Below, piece by piece: positions 54,586-63,477 of a stretch of 64,000 bases of DNA. Position 1 is the first letter of the stretch. Every line of letters starts with the position of its first letter. The DNA lies in the NCBI RefSeq assembly GCF_964222135.1, contig NZ_CAXQBR010000109.1, positions 30,035 through 94,034 of the forward strand, read 5' to 3'. The notes beneath the pieces were generated by a model. It ran no database searches, had not been told where the DNA came from, and saw only the letters and a list, made by a program, of their open reading frames with translations. Made by a program: the position numbers and the translations under genes. The DNA is from Euzebya sp. Lineage in GTDB: Bacteria; Actinomycetota; Nitriliruptoria; Euzebyales; Euzebyaceae.

Positions 54586-55671
54586 GTGCGGACCCGTCCG
54601 GCTCGCCCGCTGCACCCCGCGGCCTGGTGGCTCTGGGCGCTCGGGCTCGCCACGGCGGCGAGCCGGACGACCAACCTGCTGCTCCTCGCCCTGATCCTGG
54701 CGGTCGTGCTGACCGTCGTCGCCGCCCGCCGGCCGGCCGCCCCCTGGGCCCTGGGCCTGCGGACCTACCTCCTGCTCGCCGCGACCGTGGTGGTCCTCCG
54801 CGTCGCGTTCCGCGTGGTGCTCGGGGCCGACGTCGGCCCCACGGTCCTCTTCACCCTCCCCGAGCTGCCGCTCCCCGACGTGGCCGCCGGCATCAGGTTG
54901 GGCGGGCCGGTGTCGGCCGAGGGGCTGGTGGCGGCCCTGCAGGACGGCCTGCGCCTGGCCACGCTCCTGGTGGCCGTGGGCGCGGCCAACCTCCTCGCCG
55001 ACCCCAAGCGGCTGCTGACCCACCTGCCCGCCGCCCTGCACGAGATCGGGTCGACGGTGGTCGTGGCGCTCACCGTGGCCCCGCAGCTGGTGACCAGCAT
55101 CGGCCGCGTGCGGCGGGCCCGACGACTGCGGGGCGGGAACGTCCGGGGCCTGCGCCCGCTCGGCGCGACCCTGATGCCCGTCCTCGAGGACGCCCTCGAC
55201 CGGTCGATCGCCCTCGCCGCCGCGATGGACGCTCGCGGCTACGGGCGATCACGGCACGTCCCGCTCCGGCAGCGCACCCTGACGGCCGGCCTGCTGCTCG
55301 CCGGCGTCTGCGGCCTCTGCATCGGCCTCTACGGCCTCCTCGACGGCACGGCCCCCCGGGCGCTCGGCAGCCCGATGCTGGTCCTCGGGACCCTGCTCGC
55401 CGCCGCCGGCACGATCCTCGCGGGGCGGCGCGTCGGGCGGACCGTCCACCGACCCGACCGCTGGGCCGCCCCCGAGGTCGGCGTGGCCGTGCTCGGGGTG
55501 GTGGCCGGGGCGGCCGTGGTCCTCGCCGGGCAGTGGTCCCCCGCGGCCGTGTACCCGCCCGTCCCGCCGCTCACGTGGCCCGAGCTGCCGACCCTGGCGG
55601 GCGCCGGAGTCGTCGCGGCGCTGCTCGCGGCGGTCGTCGCCCCGCCGCCCGAGGCGGTGAGCCGGCGGTGA
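54586..55671 (+). CDS. ECF transporter T component (EcfT/CbiQ family)
   Basis: 361 aa. Around eight hydrophobic helices with both coupling motifs of EcfT: SIGRVRRARRLRG and AAMDARGYGRSR (the Ala-Arg-Gly motif that touches the ATPases). It links the S component to the ATPases and drives toppling. The C-terminal region (AVLGVVAGAAVVLAG onward) adds two helices to the usual length of about 260. GTG start 1 nt after the preceding stop. Confidence 0.88.
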   Translation: MRTRPARPLHPAAWWLWALGLATAASRTTNLLLLALILAVVLTVVAARRPAAPWALGLRTYLLLAATVVVLRVAFRVVLGADVGPTVLFTLPELPLPDVAAGIRLGGPVSAEGLVAALQDGLRLATLLVAVGAANLLADPKRLLTHLPAALHEIGSTVVVALTVAPQLVTSIGRVRRARRLRGGNVRGLRPLGATLMPVLEDALDRSIALAAAMDARGYGRSRHVPLRQRTLTAGLLLAGVCGLCIGLYGLLDGTAPRALGSPMLVLGTLLAAAGTILAGRRVGRTVHRPDRWAAPEVGVAVLGVVAGAAVVLAGQWSPAAVYPPVPPLTWPELPTLAGAGVVAALLAAVVAPPPEAVSRR

Positions 55672-57287
55672 TCCGCTTCTCCTCCGTCACGATCACCTAC
55701 CCCGGGGCCACCGCGCCGGCGCTGCGCGACGTCGACCTCGAGATCCCCGAGGGCGAGCTCTGCCTGGTCGTGGGGCCGACCGGCGCGGGCAAGTCGACGC
55801 TGCTCGGCGCGATCAACGGGCAGGTGCCGCACTTCACCGGCGGGCTGCTGTCCGGCCGCGTCGAGGTCGCCGGGCACGACACCGCCGCGGTCAAGCCCCG
55901 CGACCTCGCCGACGTCGTCGGCGTCGTCCCCCAGGACCCGGCGGCGGGCTTCGTGACCGACACCGTCGAGCAGGAGCTCGCGTTCACGATGGAGCAGCTC
56001 GGCCTGGCTCCCGAGGTCATGCGGAAGCGCGTCGAGGAGGTCCTCGACCTGCTCGGCGTGGCCGACCTGCGCGACCGGGCGCTGCGGACGCTGTCCGGCG
56101 GGCAGCAGCAGCGGGTCGCGATCGGCGCCGTGCTGACCGCCCACCCCCGGGTCCTGGTGCTGGACGAGCCCACCTCCGCCCTGGACCCGACGGCCGCCGA
56201 GGAGGTCCTCGCCGCCATCACGCGCCTCGTCCACGACCTCGGGGTGACCGCGGTGGTGGCCGAGCACCGCCTGGAGCGCATCATCCAGTACGCCGACACC
56301 GTCGTCGAGGTCCACGCGGACCGGACCGTCACCGCGGACGCGCCCGCCGCGGCGATGGCGACCGCAGCCGTCGCCCCGCCCGTCGTCCAGCTGGGACGGC
56401 TGGCCGGGTGGTCGCCGCTCCCCCTGTCGGTCCGCGACGCCCGTCGGGCCGCCGGGCCGTTGCGTGACCGGTTGCAGGCCCTCCCCACGCCGAGCGCCCC
56501 GCCCCTCCCCGCCGTCGGGCCGCTCCTGACCGCCCGAGGGCTGCACGTCCGGTACGGCGCCACCCCCGCCGTCCGCGACGTCGACCTCGACCTGCACGCC
56601 GGCCAGGTCGTCGCGCTGATGGGCCGGAACGGGTCGGGGAAGTCCTCCCTGCTGTGGGCGCTGCAGGGCAGCGGGCGCCGCGACGGCGGGCAGGTGGTGG
56701 TCGCCGGCCAGGACCCTGCCGGCCTCGACCCGCGAGGCGCGCGGCGACTCGTCGGCCTGGTCCCCCAGACGCCCTCGGACCTCCTGTACCTGTCGACCGT
56801 CGACGCCGAGTGCGCCCAGGCCGACGACGAGTCCGACGCCCCCTCGGGCTCGTGCCGGGCGCTGCTCGACGGCCTCGTCGGCGCGATCGCCGGCGACACC
56901 CACCCGCGGGACCTGTCCGAGGGGCAGCGACTCGCCCTCGCCCTGGCGGTGCAGCTCACCGCCGAGCCCCGGGTGGTGCTCCTCGACGAGCCCACCCGAG
57001 GGCTGGACCAGCGCGCCAAGCAGCGCCTGACCGCCGTGCTCCGCCGACTCGCCGCCGACAGGGCGGCCGTGGTCGTGAGCACCCACGACGTCGAGTTCGT
57101 CGCCAGCGCCTGCGACCGGGTCGTGGTCCTCGCCCAGGGCGACCTGGTCGCGGACGGGCCGACCGCGGACGTCGTCGTCGCCTCCCCCGCCTTCGCCCCG
57201 CAGGTCGCGAAGGTCCTCGCGCCCGGCGGCTGGCTGACCGTCGACGAGGTGCGGAACGCGCTCGCGGGGGCGGTGGCGGAGCCGTGA
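55668..57287 (+). CDS. ECF transporter fused ATPases (EcfA-EcfA')
   Basis: 539 aa, two ABC domains in one chain. Domain 1: Walker A GPTGAGKST, Q-loop VPQDPAAGFVTDTVEQEL, signature LSGGQQQRV, Walker B VLVLDEPTSALD, switch AEHR. Domain 2 (from about 285): GRNGSGKSS, VPQTPSDLLYLSTV, degenerate signature LSEGQRLAL, VVLLDEPTRGLD, STHD. Fusion of the two ATPases is known in actinobacterial ECF systems. GTG start coupled by GTGA. Confidence 0.93.
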   Translation: MIRFSSVTITYPGATAPALRDVDLEIPEGELCLVVGPTGAGKSTLLGAINGQVPHFTGGLLSGRVEVAGHDTAAVKPRDLADVVGVVPQDPAAGFVTDTVEQELAFTMEQLGLAPEVMRKRVEEVLDLLGVADLRDRALRTLSGGQQQRVAIGAVLTAHPRVLVLDEPTSALDPTAAEEVLAAITRLVHDLGVTAVVAEHRLERIIQYADTVVEVHADRTVTADAPAAAMATAAVAPPVVQLGRLAGWSPLPLSVRDARRAAGPLRDRLQALPTPSAPPLPAVGPLLTARGLHVRYGATPAVRDVDLDLHAGQVVALMGRNGSGKSSLLWALQGSGRRDGGQVVVAGQDPAGLDPRGARRLVGLVPQTPSDLLYLSTVDAECAQADDESDAPSGSCRALLDGLVGAIAGDTHPRDLSEGQRLALALAVQLTAEPRVVLLDEPTRGLDQRAKQRLTAVLRRLAADRAAVVVSTHDVEFVASACDRVVVLAQGDLVADGPTADVVVASPAFAPQVAKVLAPGGWLTVDEVRNALAGAVAEP

Positions 57288-58096
57288 TCGGCATCCGCCC
57301 CCGGTCGGCGCTGGTGCTCGCCCTGGCGTCCCTCGCCGGCCTGGTCATGTTCTGCTGGCCGCTGCTCATCGACCCGCCACCGGGGTTCGCCCACGACACC
57401 GACGCTCCGTTCGTGTTCGTCGCGCTGCTCCCCGTCCTGCTCGCGGTGGTGCTCGTCGAGCTGACCGAGGGGGGCATGGACACCAAGTCGCTCGCGCTCA
57501 TCGGCGTCCTGTCGGCACTCGGGGCGGTCCTCCGGCCCCTCGGGGCGGGGACGGCCGGGATCGAGCTCGTCTTCTTCCTGCTGGTGCTGGCCGGGCGGGT
57601 CCTCGGCCCGGGTGCCGGGTTCGTGCTGGGGTGCACCACGCTGTTCGCCTCCGCCCTGCTGACCGGCGGCGTCGGACCCTGGCTGCCGTTCCAGATGCTG
57701 GCATCTGCCTGGGTCGGCATGGGTGCGGGCCTGCTGCCCGGACCACGCCTCCGCGGGCGTCTCGAGCTCGCGCTGCTGGCGCTCTACGGCGCCATCAGCG
57801 CCTTCGCCTACGGGTTCTGCATGAACCTCGCCTTCTGGCCCTTCATCCTCGGCGGCGACACCGCCCTGTCCTACGTGCCGGGTGCGGCGGTGCTCGAGAA
57901 CCTCCACCGCTTCGTCCTCTACACGGTCGCCACCTCGTCGCTCGGCTGGGACACCGGGCGGGCGATCACCAACGCGGTCGCGATCCTCCTCGTCGGGCCG
58001 GCCGTGCTGGGCGCCCTCCGGCGCGCGTCGCGTCGCGCCGCGTTCGATGCGACCCCGGCGTTCGAGCCGTCGGCTGCCACGGGTGCGGCGCGGTGA
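57284..58096 (+). CDS. ECF transporter S component, probable cobalamin-specific
   Basis: 270 aa with about seven helices (LVLALASLAGLVMFCWPLL, FVFVALLPVLLAVVLVEL, LALIGVLSALGAVLRPLGAG, FFLLVLAGRVLGPGAGFVLG, and others). The ALGAVLRPLG and GRVLGPGAGFVLG segments are typical of S components. Specificity is inferred from the cobalamin riboswitch and DUF4430 partners; CbrT is the described cobalamin S component of ECF systems. GTG start coupled by GTGA to the ATPase gene. Last gene of the operon. Confidence 0.85.
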   Translation: MIGIRPRSALVLALASLAGLVMFCWPLLIDPPPGFAHDTDAPFVFVALLPVLLAVVLVELTEGGMDTKSLALIGVLSALGAVLRPLGAGTAGIELVFFLLVLAGRVLGPGAGFVLGCTTLFASALLTGGVGPWLPFQMLASAWVGMGAGLLPGPRLRGRLELALLALYGAISAFAYGFCMNLAFWPFILGGDTALSYVPGAAVLENLHRFVLYTVATSSLGWDTGRAITNAVAILLVGPAVLGALRRASRRAAFDATPAFEPSAATGAAR

Positions 58097-58195
58097 TCGG
58101 GCGACGACCGGCGGATCGCGCAGATCCTCGCCGTCATGCGAGGGAGGTCCGGATCGTGCACCAGCCTCCCCGCGCCGCGCACCGATCCCCCGACG

Positions 58196-58201
58196 TAGGC
58201 T
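58196..58201 (+). promoter_or_regulatory. -10 element for the second PCu(A)C gene
   Basis: TAGGCT on the plus strand, 35 nt before the ATG at 58237. Confidence 0.35.
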
Positions 58202-58236
58202 GACGGGTCGACCCCGCGACCGACCGCTCCCTGGCC

Positions 58237-58692
58237 ATGCGACACCTCACCCCCCTCCGCGCCCTCGCCCTCCTCATGTCGACGACCCTCGCGCTCGCCG
58301 GCTGCGGCGGCTCCGGTGGTGGTCTCGACGTGTCGGTGACCGACGCCCGCAGCCCGGTCGTGGCGGGCACCAGCACCGCCGCGGTGTACCTCGACATCAC
58401 CAACGACGGTGATGACGACGTGGTCCTCACCGGCGTGTCGAGCGACGCGGCGACCGAGGTGGTGCTGCACCACACCGCCATCGGCGAGGACGGGGCGGTG
58501 ACGATGTCGATGGCCGACGAGCTGGTGATCCCGGCCGGCGGGACGGCGACGCTCACCGAGGGCGGCGACCACATCATGCTGATCGATCCCGAGCCGCGCG
58601 CGGTGGGTGACACCCTCGAGCTGACCCTCCACTTCGGCGACGAGGCGGTGTCGGTGGAGGTCCCGGCGACCGACCTCCTCGACGCGGGCTGA
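58237..58692 (+). CDS. PCu(A)C copper chaperone lipoprotein, second copy
   Basis: 151 aa. Lipobox ALAGC, short Gly/Ser linker, and PCu(A)C domain with ligands in VVLHHTAIGEDGAVTM and GGDHIML. Lacks the Met-rich tail of the copy at 44044. Followed by SCO and ctaG, so it probably serves cytochrome c oxidase assembly. Confidence 0.9.
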   Translation: MRHLTPLRALALLMSTTLALAGCGGSGGGLDVSVTDARSPVVAGTSTAAVYLDITNDGDDDVVLTGVSSDAATEVVLHHTAIGEDGAVTMSMADELVIPAGGTATLTEGGDHIMLIDPEPRAVGDTLELTLHFGDEAVSVEVPATDLLDAG

Positions 58693-58737
58693 CCGCCGGC
58701 GGCACGGGTGGCGCGGAGCGACAGACTGGGGCGGGCC

Positions 58738-59382
58738 ATGACCGCCCCCCGACTGCTGGCCGCCTGCGCGCTCGTGCTCGTGCTCGCGGCGTGCACGCCG
58801 TCGTCCACGACCGCCCAGCTGCCCCAGCCCATCGACACCGCCGGGACGGGCTTGGCGCGGCAGGCGCTCGCCGAGCCCGTGCCGCGGCCCCACACCGACC
58901 TCGTGGGCACCGACGGCGAGCCCTTCGACCTGGCCGAGGCGACGGCCGGCAAGCCGGCGCTCGTGTTCATGGGCTACACCAGCTGCCCGGACATCTGCCC
59001 GGTCCACATGGCGGCGATCGCCCGGGCGCTCGACGAGACGGGCCTGCGGGCCGGCCGGGACCTGGACGTGGTCTTCATCTCCGTGGACCCGGACCGGGAC
59101 TCCCCGGAGGTGCTCCGGACGTTCCTCGACGCCTTCGACCCCGGCTTCACCGGCGCCACGGGCTCGCGTGAGGCGCTGGACGCGCTGGCCGACGACCTCG
59201 GCCTGCCGCAGGCGGTGCTGGAGGGCGATCCCGACAGCGGCGAGTACTACACCGTGGGGCACCCCGGCCAGGTCCTGGCGTTCGGGCCCGACGGCCCCGC
59301 GGAGTTCCAGTACCCCTTCGGCGTGCGCACGTCACACTGGATCGCAGACCTCCCCGACCTCGTAGAGGGCACGCTCACATGA
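58738..59382 (+). CDS. SCO1/SenC copper chaperone lipoprotein, second copy
   Basis: 214 aa. Lipobox VLAAC, thioredoxin fold with copper-binding CPDIC in YTSCPDICPVHM and the conserved His in YTVGHPGQVL. ATG at 58738 gives a tidy signal peptide; a GTG at 58708 is the longer option. Its stop overlaps the ctaG start (ATGA). Confidence 0.9.
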   Translation: MTAPRLLAACALVLVLAACTPSSTTAQLPQPIDTAGTGLARQALAEPVPRPHTDLVGTDGEPFDLAEATAGKPALVFMGYTSCPDICPVHMAAIARALDETGLRAGRDLDVVFISVDPDRDSPEVLRTFLDAFDPGFTGATGSREALDALADDLGLPQAVLEGDPDSGEYYTVGHPGQVLAFGPDGPAEFQYPFGVRTSHWIADLPDLVEGTLT

Positions 59383-60275
59383 CCGTCTCCTGGTGGTGCT
59401 CCGGCAGCGCAGGCCAGCCGTGGACCTGGACCTACCGCCCCCTCATCGGCGTGTGGCTCCTCGCCAGCGCAGTCATCGGGCTGCGCGAGCTGGCCTGGCG
59501 TCGCTGGGCGCCCGACGGCGCCGTCCGCTCCGGCCGGCAGGACGCCGCGTTCTTCGGCGCCGTCCTCGGGTTGGTCGCGGTGTCGGAGTGGCCCCTCGGT
59601 CCGCTCGGCGCGGGCTACCTGCTGAGCGTCGGCATGCTGCGGTACCTCGTCTACACGCTCCTGGTCGCCCCCCTGCTGATCATCGGCACCCCCCAGTGGA
59701 TGTGGCGGCGCCTGCTGACGACCAACAGCTGGGTGCTGCGGGCCACCCGTCTGGTGACCCGCTGGCCGTTCGCTCTAGCCATCGCGAACGTCGTGCTGGT
59801 CGTCACCCACCTCCCACCCGTCGTCGACACCCTCAAGGTCTGGCAGGCCGGATCGTTCGGGCTGGACATGCTGTGGCTGCTCGGCGGCCTGATCATGTGG
59901 TGGCCGGTCATCGGCAAGCTCGAGGAGATCCCGCGGCTCGGCGACCCCGCCCGCGAGGTCTTCCTCTTCGGCCAGTCGATCGTCCCGACCGTGCCGGCGT
60001 CGTTCCTGACCTTCGCCACCCTCCCCCTCTTCGGGCTCTACGAGCTCGCCCCGCCCGTCTGGCTCGGCTACGACATCGTCGCCGACCAGCGCATCGCGGG
60101 GCTGACGATGAAGATCGGTGGGGGGATCGTGCTGTGGATCATCATCGCCACGCTGTTCCTGCGCTGGGCCACCCGGCAGGAGCGCATCGACCGCGGCAAG
60201 GCCACGGAGGCCGACATGGCCGCGGAGGTCCGGTCGTGGGAGGGCCGCGCGCCCGTGTCCGGGTCGCGGAGCTGA
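59379..60275 (+). CDS. ctaG: Cytochrome c oxidase assembly protein CtaG (caa3 type)
   Basis: 298 aa, about seven helices. CtaG of the caa3_CtaG family, which helps place copper in subunit I. Recognisable segments: WTWTYRPLIGVWLL, SVGMLRYLVYTLLVAPLLIIGTP, THLPPVVD, WLLGGLIMWWPVIG and ADQRIAGLTMKIGGG with conserved Met and His residues. Coupled to SCO, forming a copper-delivery unit. Confidence 0.92.
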   Translation: MTVSWWCSGSAGQPWTWTYRPLIGVWLLASAVIGLRELAWRRWAPDGAVRSGRQDAAFFGAVLGLVAVSEWPLGPLGAGYLLSVGMLRYLVYTLLVAPLLIIGTPQWMWRRLLTTNSWVLRATRLVTRWPFALAIANVVLVVTHLPPVVDTLKVWQAGSFGLDMLWLLGGLIMWWPVIGKLEEIPRLGDPAREVFLFGQSIVPTVPASFLTFATLPLFGLYELAPPVWLGYDIVADQRIAGLTMKIGGGIVLWIIIATLFLRWATRQERIDRGKATEADMAAEVRSWEGRAPVSGSRS

Positions 60276-60276
60276 C

Positions 60277-62121
60277 GTGGCCGACCAGTTCGTCGAGGAC
60301 CTCCGGTCGCGCACGACCCCGCTGCTCGCCGACGGGGCGATGGGGACGCTGCTGCAGGCGCGCATCGAGCAGGCCCTGGAGGGCGGGTTCGAGGAGCTGA
60401 ACCTGACCGCGCCCGAGGTCGTCGCCCAGGTGCACCGCGACTACGTGGACGCGGGTGCGGAGCTGATCACGACCAACACGTTCGCGGCCAACGCACGGGT
60501 GCTTGGCCGCGCGGACGACGTGGAGGCGCTGAACCGCGCCGGCGTCGACGTGGCCCGCGCGGTCGCCGATGCGCACGGGGGCGTGCTCGTGGCGGGTGCG
60601 GTCGGGCCGCTCGGGGACCGGGTCCAGCCCTACGGCCGGCTCGACCGCGGGATCGCGCGGGACGTCTTCGCCCAGCAGATAACCTCCCTCGCCGGCGTGG
60701 ACCTCCTGGCGTTCGAGACCTTCACCGACCACGGCGAGCTGACCGCCGCGATCGAGGCCGCCCGGAAGGCAGCTCCCGGCACACCCGTCGTCGCCCACAT
60801 GACCTTCGGTCGGGACGACCGCACGCTGCTCGGCTACCTGCCGGGCCGGGTCGCCCGCGAGCTCCTCGACGCTGGCGCGGACGTCATCGGCGTCAACTGC
60901 TCCGGAGGGCCCGCCCAGACCCGCCGGGTCGTGGCCGCGATGCGCCAGTCCGCCCCCGATGCGCTGATCGCCGCCCAGCCGAACGCCGGCTACGCCGAGC
61001 GCGTCGGTGGCCGGATGATCTTCCGGGCCAGCCCCGCCTACTTCGCCGAGTCCGTCGCCGTCCTCCGCGAGCTGGGCGCCGCCCTGGTCGGGGGGTGCTG
61101 CGGGACGACCCCGGACCACGTCCGGGCGATGCGCCGCGAGCTCGACCACCCGACCGCGATCGTGGAGCTGCCCCCGGCACACGTCGTGGAGCCGCCGGCG
61201 GTGGCCGAGGCCGCCGCCACGGCACGGCCGACCGAGCTGGCCGCCCGCCTGGCCGAGGGCCGGTTCACCACGACCGTGGAGGTCACGCCGCCGCGCAGCC
61301 ACGACTTCGGGCCGGTGCTCGAGAGCGCCGCGCTCCTGCGCGACGCGGGCGCCCACCTCCTCGACGTGGCCGACAGCCCCGCAGCCCGCATGCGCATGAG
61401 CCCGTGGGCGGTCGGCCAGGCTCTGCAGGCCGAGGTCGGGCTCGAGACGATCCTGCACTTCCCCACCCGCGGGCGGAACCTCCTGCGCATCCAGGGGGAC
61501 CTGCTGGCTGTCCACGCCATGGGCCTGCGGAACCTCTTCGTCACGATGGGCGACCCGACCCGGATCGGCGACTTCCCGCACGCCGGCGACGACGTGGACA
61601 TCGCCCCCTCGGCGCTGATCGGGACCATCGCCGGCTCGATGAACGCCGGGGAGGACCTGTCCGGCAGCTCCATCGGCGGACCGACCAGCTTCACCGTCGG
61701 CTGCGCGGTCAACATGTGCGCCGACGACCTCGAGCACGAGCTCGACGTCCTCGAGCGCAAGGAGGCCGGCGGAGCCCACTTCGCCCTCGGCCAGGCGGTG
61801 TTCGAACCCGAGCGGATCGAGCGCTTCCACGCCGCCTACGCCCGTCGGCACGACCGCGACTTCACTCTCCCCGTGCTCATCGGCATCATCCCCCTGTTCA
61901 GCACGCGACAGGCGAAGTTCATGCACAACGAGGTGCCCGGCATCACGATCCCCGAGCGGATCTTCGCGCGGTTGGAGGCCGCCGGGGAGGATGCGCCCGC
62001 CGAGGGCGTCCGGATCGCCCAGGAGCTGCTCGCCGCGGTCAAGCCCGTCGTCGCCGGCGCCTACGTGATCCCGTCCCTCGGCCGCTACCACCTCGCGGCG
62101 GAGGTCGTGGCCAGCGCCTGA
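60277..62121 (+). CDS. Homocysteine S-methyltransferase fused to methylenetetrahydrofolate reductase
   Basis: 614 aa, the architecture of Bacillus YitJ. Residues 1-290 are a homocysteine methyltransferase barrel (LLADGAMGTLLQ, GVNCSGG with one zinc Cys, GGCCGTTPDH with the Cys pair). Residues 310-614 are MetF-type reductase (TTTVEVTPPRSHDFGPVL, GLRNLFVTMGDPT, NMCADDLEHEL). The reductase makes 5-methyl-tetrahydrofolate; the first half methylates homocysteine. There is no cobalamin domain, so if it works like MetH modules it needs a corrinoid partner. GTG start 1 nt after ctaG. Confidence 0.92.
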   Translation: MADQFVEDLRSRTTPLLADGAMGTLLQARIEQALEGGFEELNLTAPEVVAQVHRDYVDAGAELITTNTFAANARVLGRADDVEALNRAGVDVARAVADAHGGVLVAGAVGPLGDRVQPYGRLDRGIARDVFAQQITSLAGVDLLAFETFTDHGELTAAIEAARKAAPGTPVVAHMTFGRDDRTLLGYLPGRVARELLDAGADVIGVNCSGGPAQTRRVVAAMRQSAPDALIAAQPNAGYAERVGGRMIFRASPAYFAESVAVLRELGAALVGGCCGTTPDHVRAMRRELDHPTAIVELPPAHVVEPPAVAEAAATARPTELAARLAEGRFTTTVEVTPPRSHDFGPVLESAALLRDAGAHLLDVADSPAARMRMSPWAVGQALQAEVGLETILHFPTRGRNLLRIQGDLLAVHAMGLRNLFVTMGDPTRIGDFPHAGDDVDIAPSALIGTIAGSMNAGEDLSGSSIGGPTSFTVGCAVNMCADDLEHELDVLERKEAGGAHFALGQAVFEPERIERFHAAYARRHDRDFTLPVLIGIIPLFSTRQAKFMHNEVPGITIPERIFARLEAAGEDAPAEGVRIAQELLAAVKPVVAGAYVIPSLGRYHLAAEVVASA

Positions 62122-62176
62122 CGCCGCGGGCGTCCTCGCCCGGCCGGTCGGCTTGCGGGGCCGGTCGACGCGGCGG

Positions 62177-62197
62177 TAGGTTAAGGTACCCTTACCT
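62177..62197 (+). promoter_or_regulatory. IdeR/DtxR-like iron box over a -10 element
   Basis: AGGTTAAGGTACCCTTACCT (62178-62197) is a near-perfect palindrome close to the actinobacterial iron-box consensus TTAGGTTAGGCTAACCTAA. It overlaps TAGGTT (62177-62182), a likely -10, so iron-loaded regulator would block transcription of the downstream reductase. Confidence 0.65.
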
Positions 62198-62217
62198 CTG
62201 TTCGACAGGTGCCCTGC

Positions 62218-63351
62218 ATGTCCCGCGACGTCGCCCCGCCCGTCCCCGCCATCGAGATCCGCGTCACCGGCTTCGACCAGGAGTCGGCCGCGGTCCTGGC
62301 GGAGGTCGCCGACCACTTCAACGGCGACCACGCCGACACGGTGGGCCTGATGGCCCTCGGGGCGGGCTTCTCCCCCTCCGAGGTGCACTCAGCCGAGATC
62401 GCCGGCGTCGACCCGCACGGCCTCGACCTGTGGGTGCGGCGCACCGACGGGGTGCACGGACCGGTCCGGCTGCCCTTCGACGCCGAGCGACCCGACGTCG
62501 ACGCCGTGCGCGCCGACGTGTTCGGCTTGATCGCGCGAACGCGGACCGCGGTGGGCGAGCGCGTCCCCCTGACCAGCATCGAGGAGGAGCTGGCCAGCAC
62601 CCAGGACCTGGCCACCTTCGTCACGACCGTCTCCGCCGTGCGGGACCTGACCCCGGGGATGCGCGAGCTGACCGTGCGCGGGGGTCTGGAGGGGTTCGCG
62701 CCCATCGCGCCGGACCAGTTCCTGTACCTGATCACCGCAGCGCCGGGTGGCGGGCCGGTCACGCCCGGGTTCACGATGGCGCAGCTGCAGGAGGCACCCG
62801 TCGCCGACCACCCGCCGGCGGCCTACTACACCGTCCGCCGCTGGCGACCCGAGGCGGACGAGATGGACCTGTGGGTCGTCCTGCACGGCCACGACGAGGG
62901 GGTCGGCGGGTGGGCAGCCGAGGTCGGGGTCGGCGATCCGGTCGCGCTGTGGGGGCCGCGGTCCACGTACGACCCGCCGGCCGGGACCCGGTCGGTGCTG
63001 CTGGTGGGCGACGAGACCGGGCTCCCCGCCATCGCCACGATCCTCGAGCAGCTGGACGAGGGGTGGACGGCCACCGTCGTCGTCGAGGCTGCCGCCCCCT
63101 CGCACGCGGTGGACCTGCCCGCCCGGCCCGGGGTGGAGGTCAGCTGGGTGTTCCGGGACGGCGAGCCGGCTGGGACCGGGACCGGGCTGGTCGACGCGGT
63201 CCGCGGCCTGGACCTCGACCTCGACGGGCTGTACGCGTTCGGGGCCGCCGAGACCCGCCAGATCGCGGCCGTGCGCCACCACCTCCGCCACGAGCGCGGC
63301 ATGGCCGCCGACCGGACGCGCATGACGGGGTACTGGCGCCGGCGCGGGTGA
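62218..63351 (+). CDS. DUF2470-siderophore-interacting protein fusion
   Basis: 377 aa. Residues 20-110 resemble DUF2470 (HFNGDHADTVGLMAL), a domain found with heme-handling proteins. Residues 130-377 form a siderophore-interacting flavoprotein of the ViuB/SIP kind: FAD-binding VRDLTPGMRELTVRG, YYTVRRWRPEADEMDLWVVLHG, and the SIP C-terminal region LLVGDETGLPAIATIL and GAAETRQIAAVRHHLRHERG. It would reduce ferric siderophore (or heme) to release iron. Start ATG 62218 has an ACAGG site; iron box upstream. Confidence 0.88.
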   Translation: MSRDVAPPVPAIEIRVTGFDQESAAVLAEVADHFNGDHADTVGLMALGAGFSPSEVHSAEIAGVDPHGLDLWVRRTDGVHGPVRLPFDAERPDVDAVRADVFGLIARTRTAVGERVPLTSIEEELASTQDLATFVTTVSAVRDLTPGMRELTVRGGLEGFAPIAPDQFLYLITAAPGGGPVTPGFTMAQLQEAPVADHPPAAYYTVRRWRPEADEMDLWVVLHGHDEGVGGWAAEVGVGDPVALWGPRSTYDPPAGTRSVLLVGDETGLPAIATILEQLDEGWTATVVVEAAAPSHAVDLPARPGVEVSWVFRDGEPAGTGTGLVDAVRGLDLDLDGLYAFGAAETRQIAAVRHHLRHERGMAADRTRMTGYWRRRG

Positions 63352-63477
63352 GGGGGCGGTGACCCGGGGGCCCCGCCGGCGGCGACCAGCTGGGCCGGAT
63401 CAGCTGAGGGGCCGGCTTTGCCCCCACACGGTGCAGCCGGTGAGGATGGGCCCACGACCGACCCGGAGGAGCCCGCA

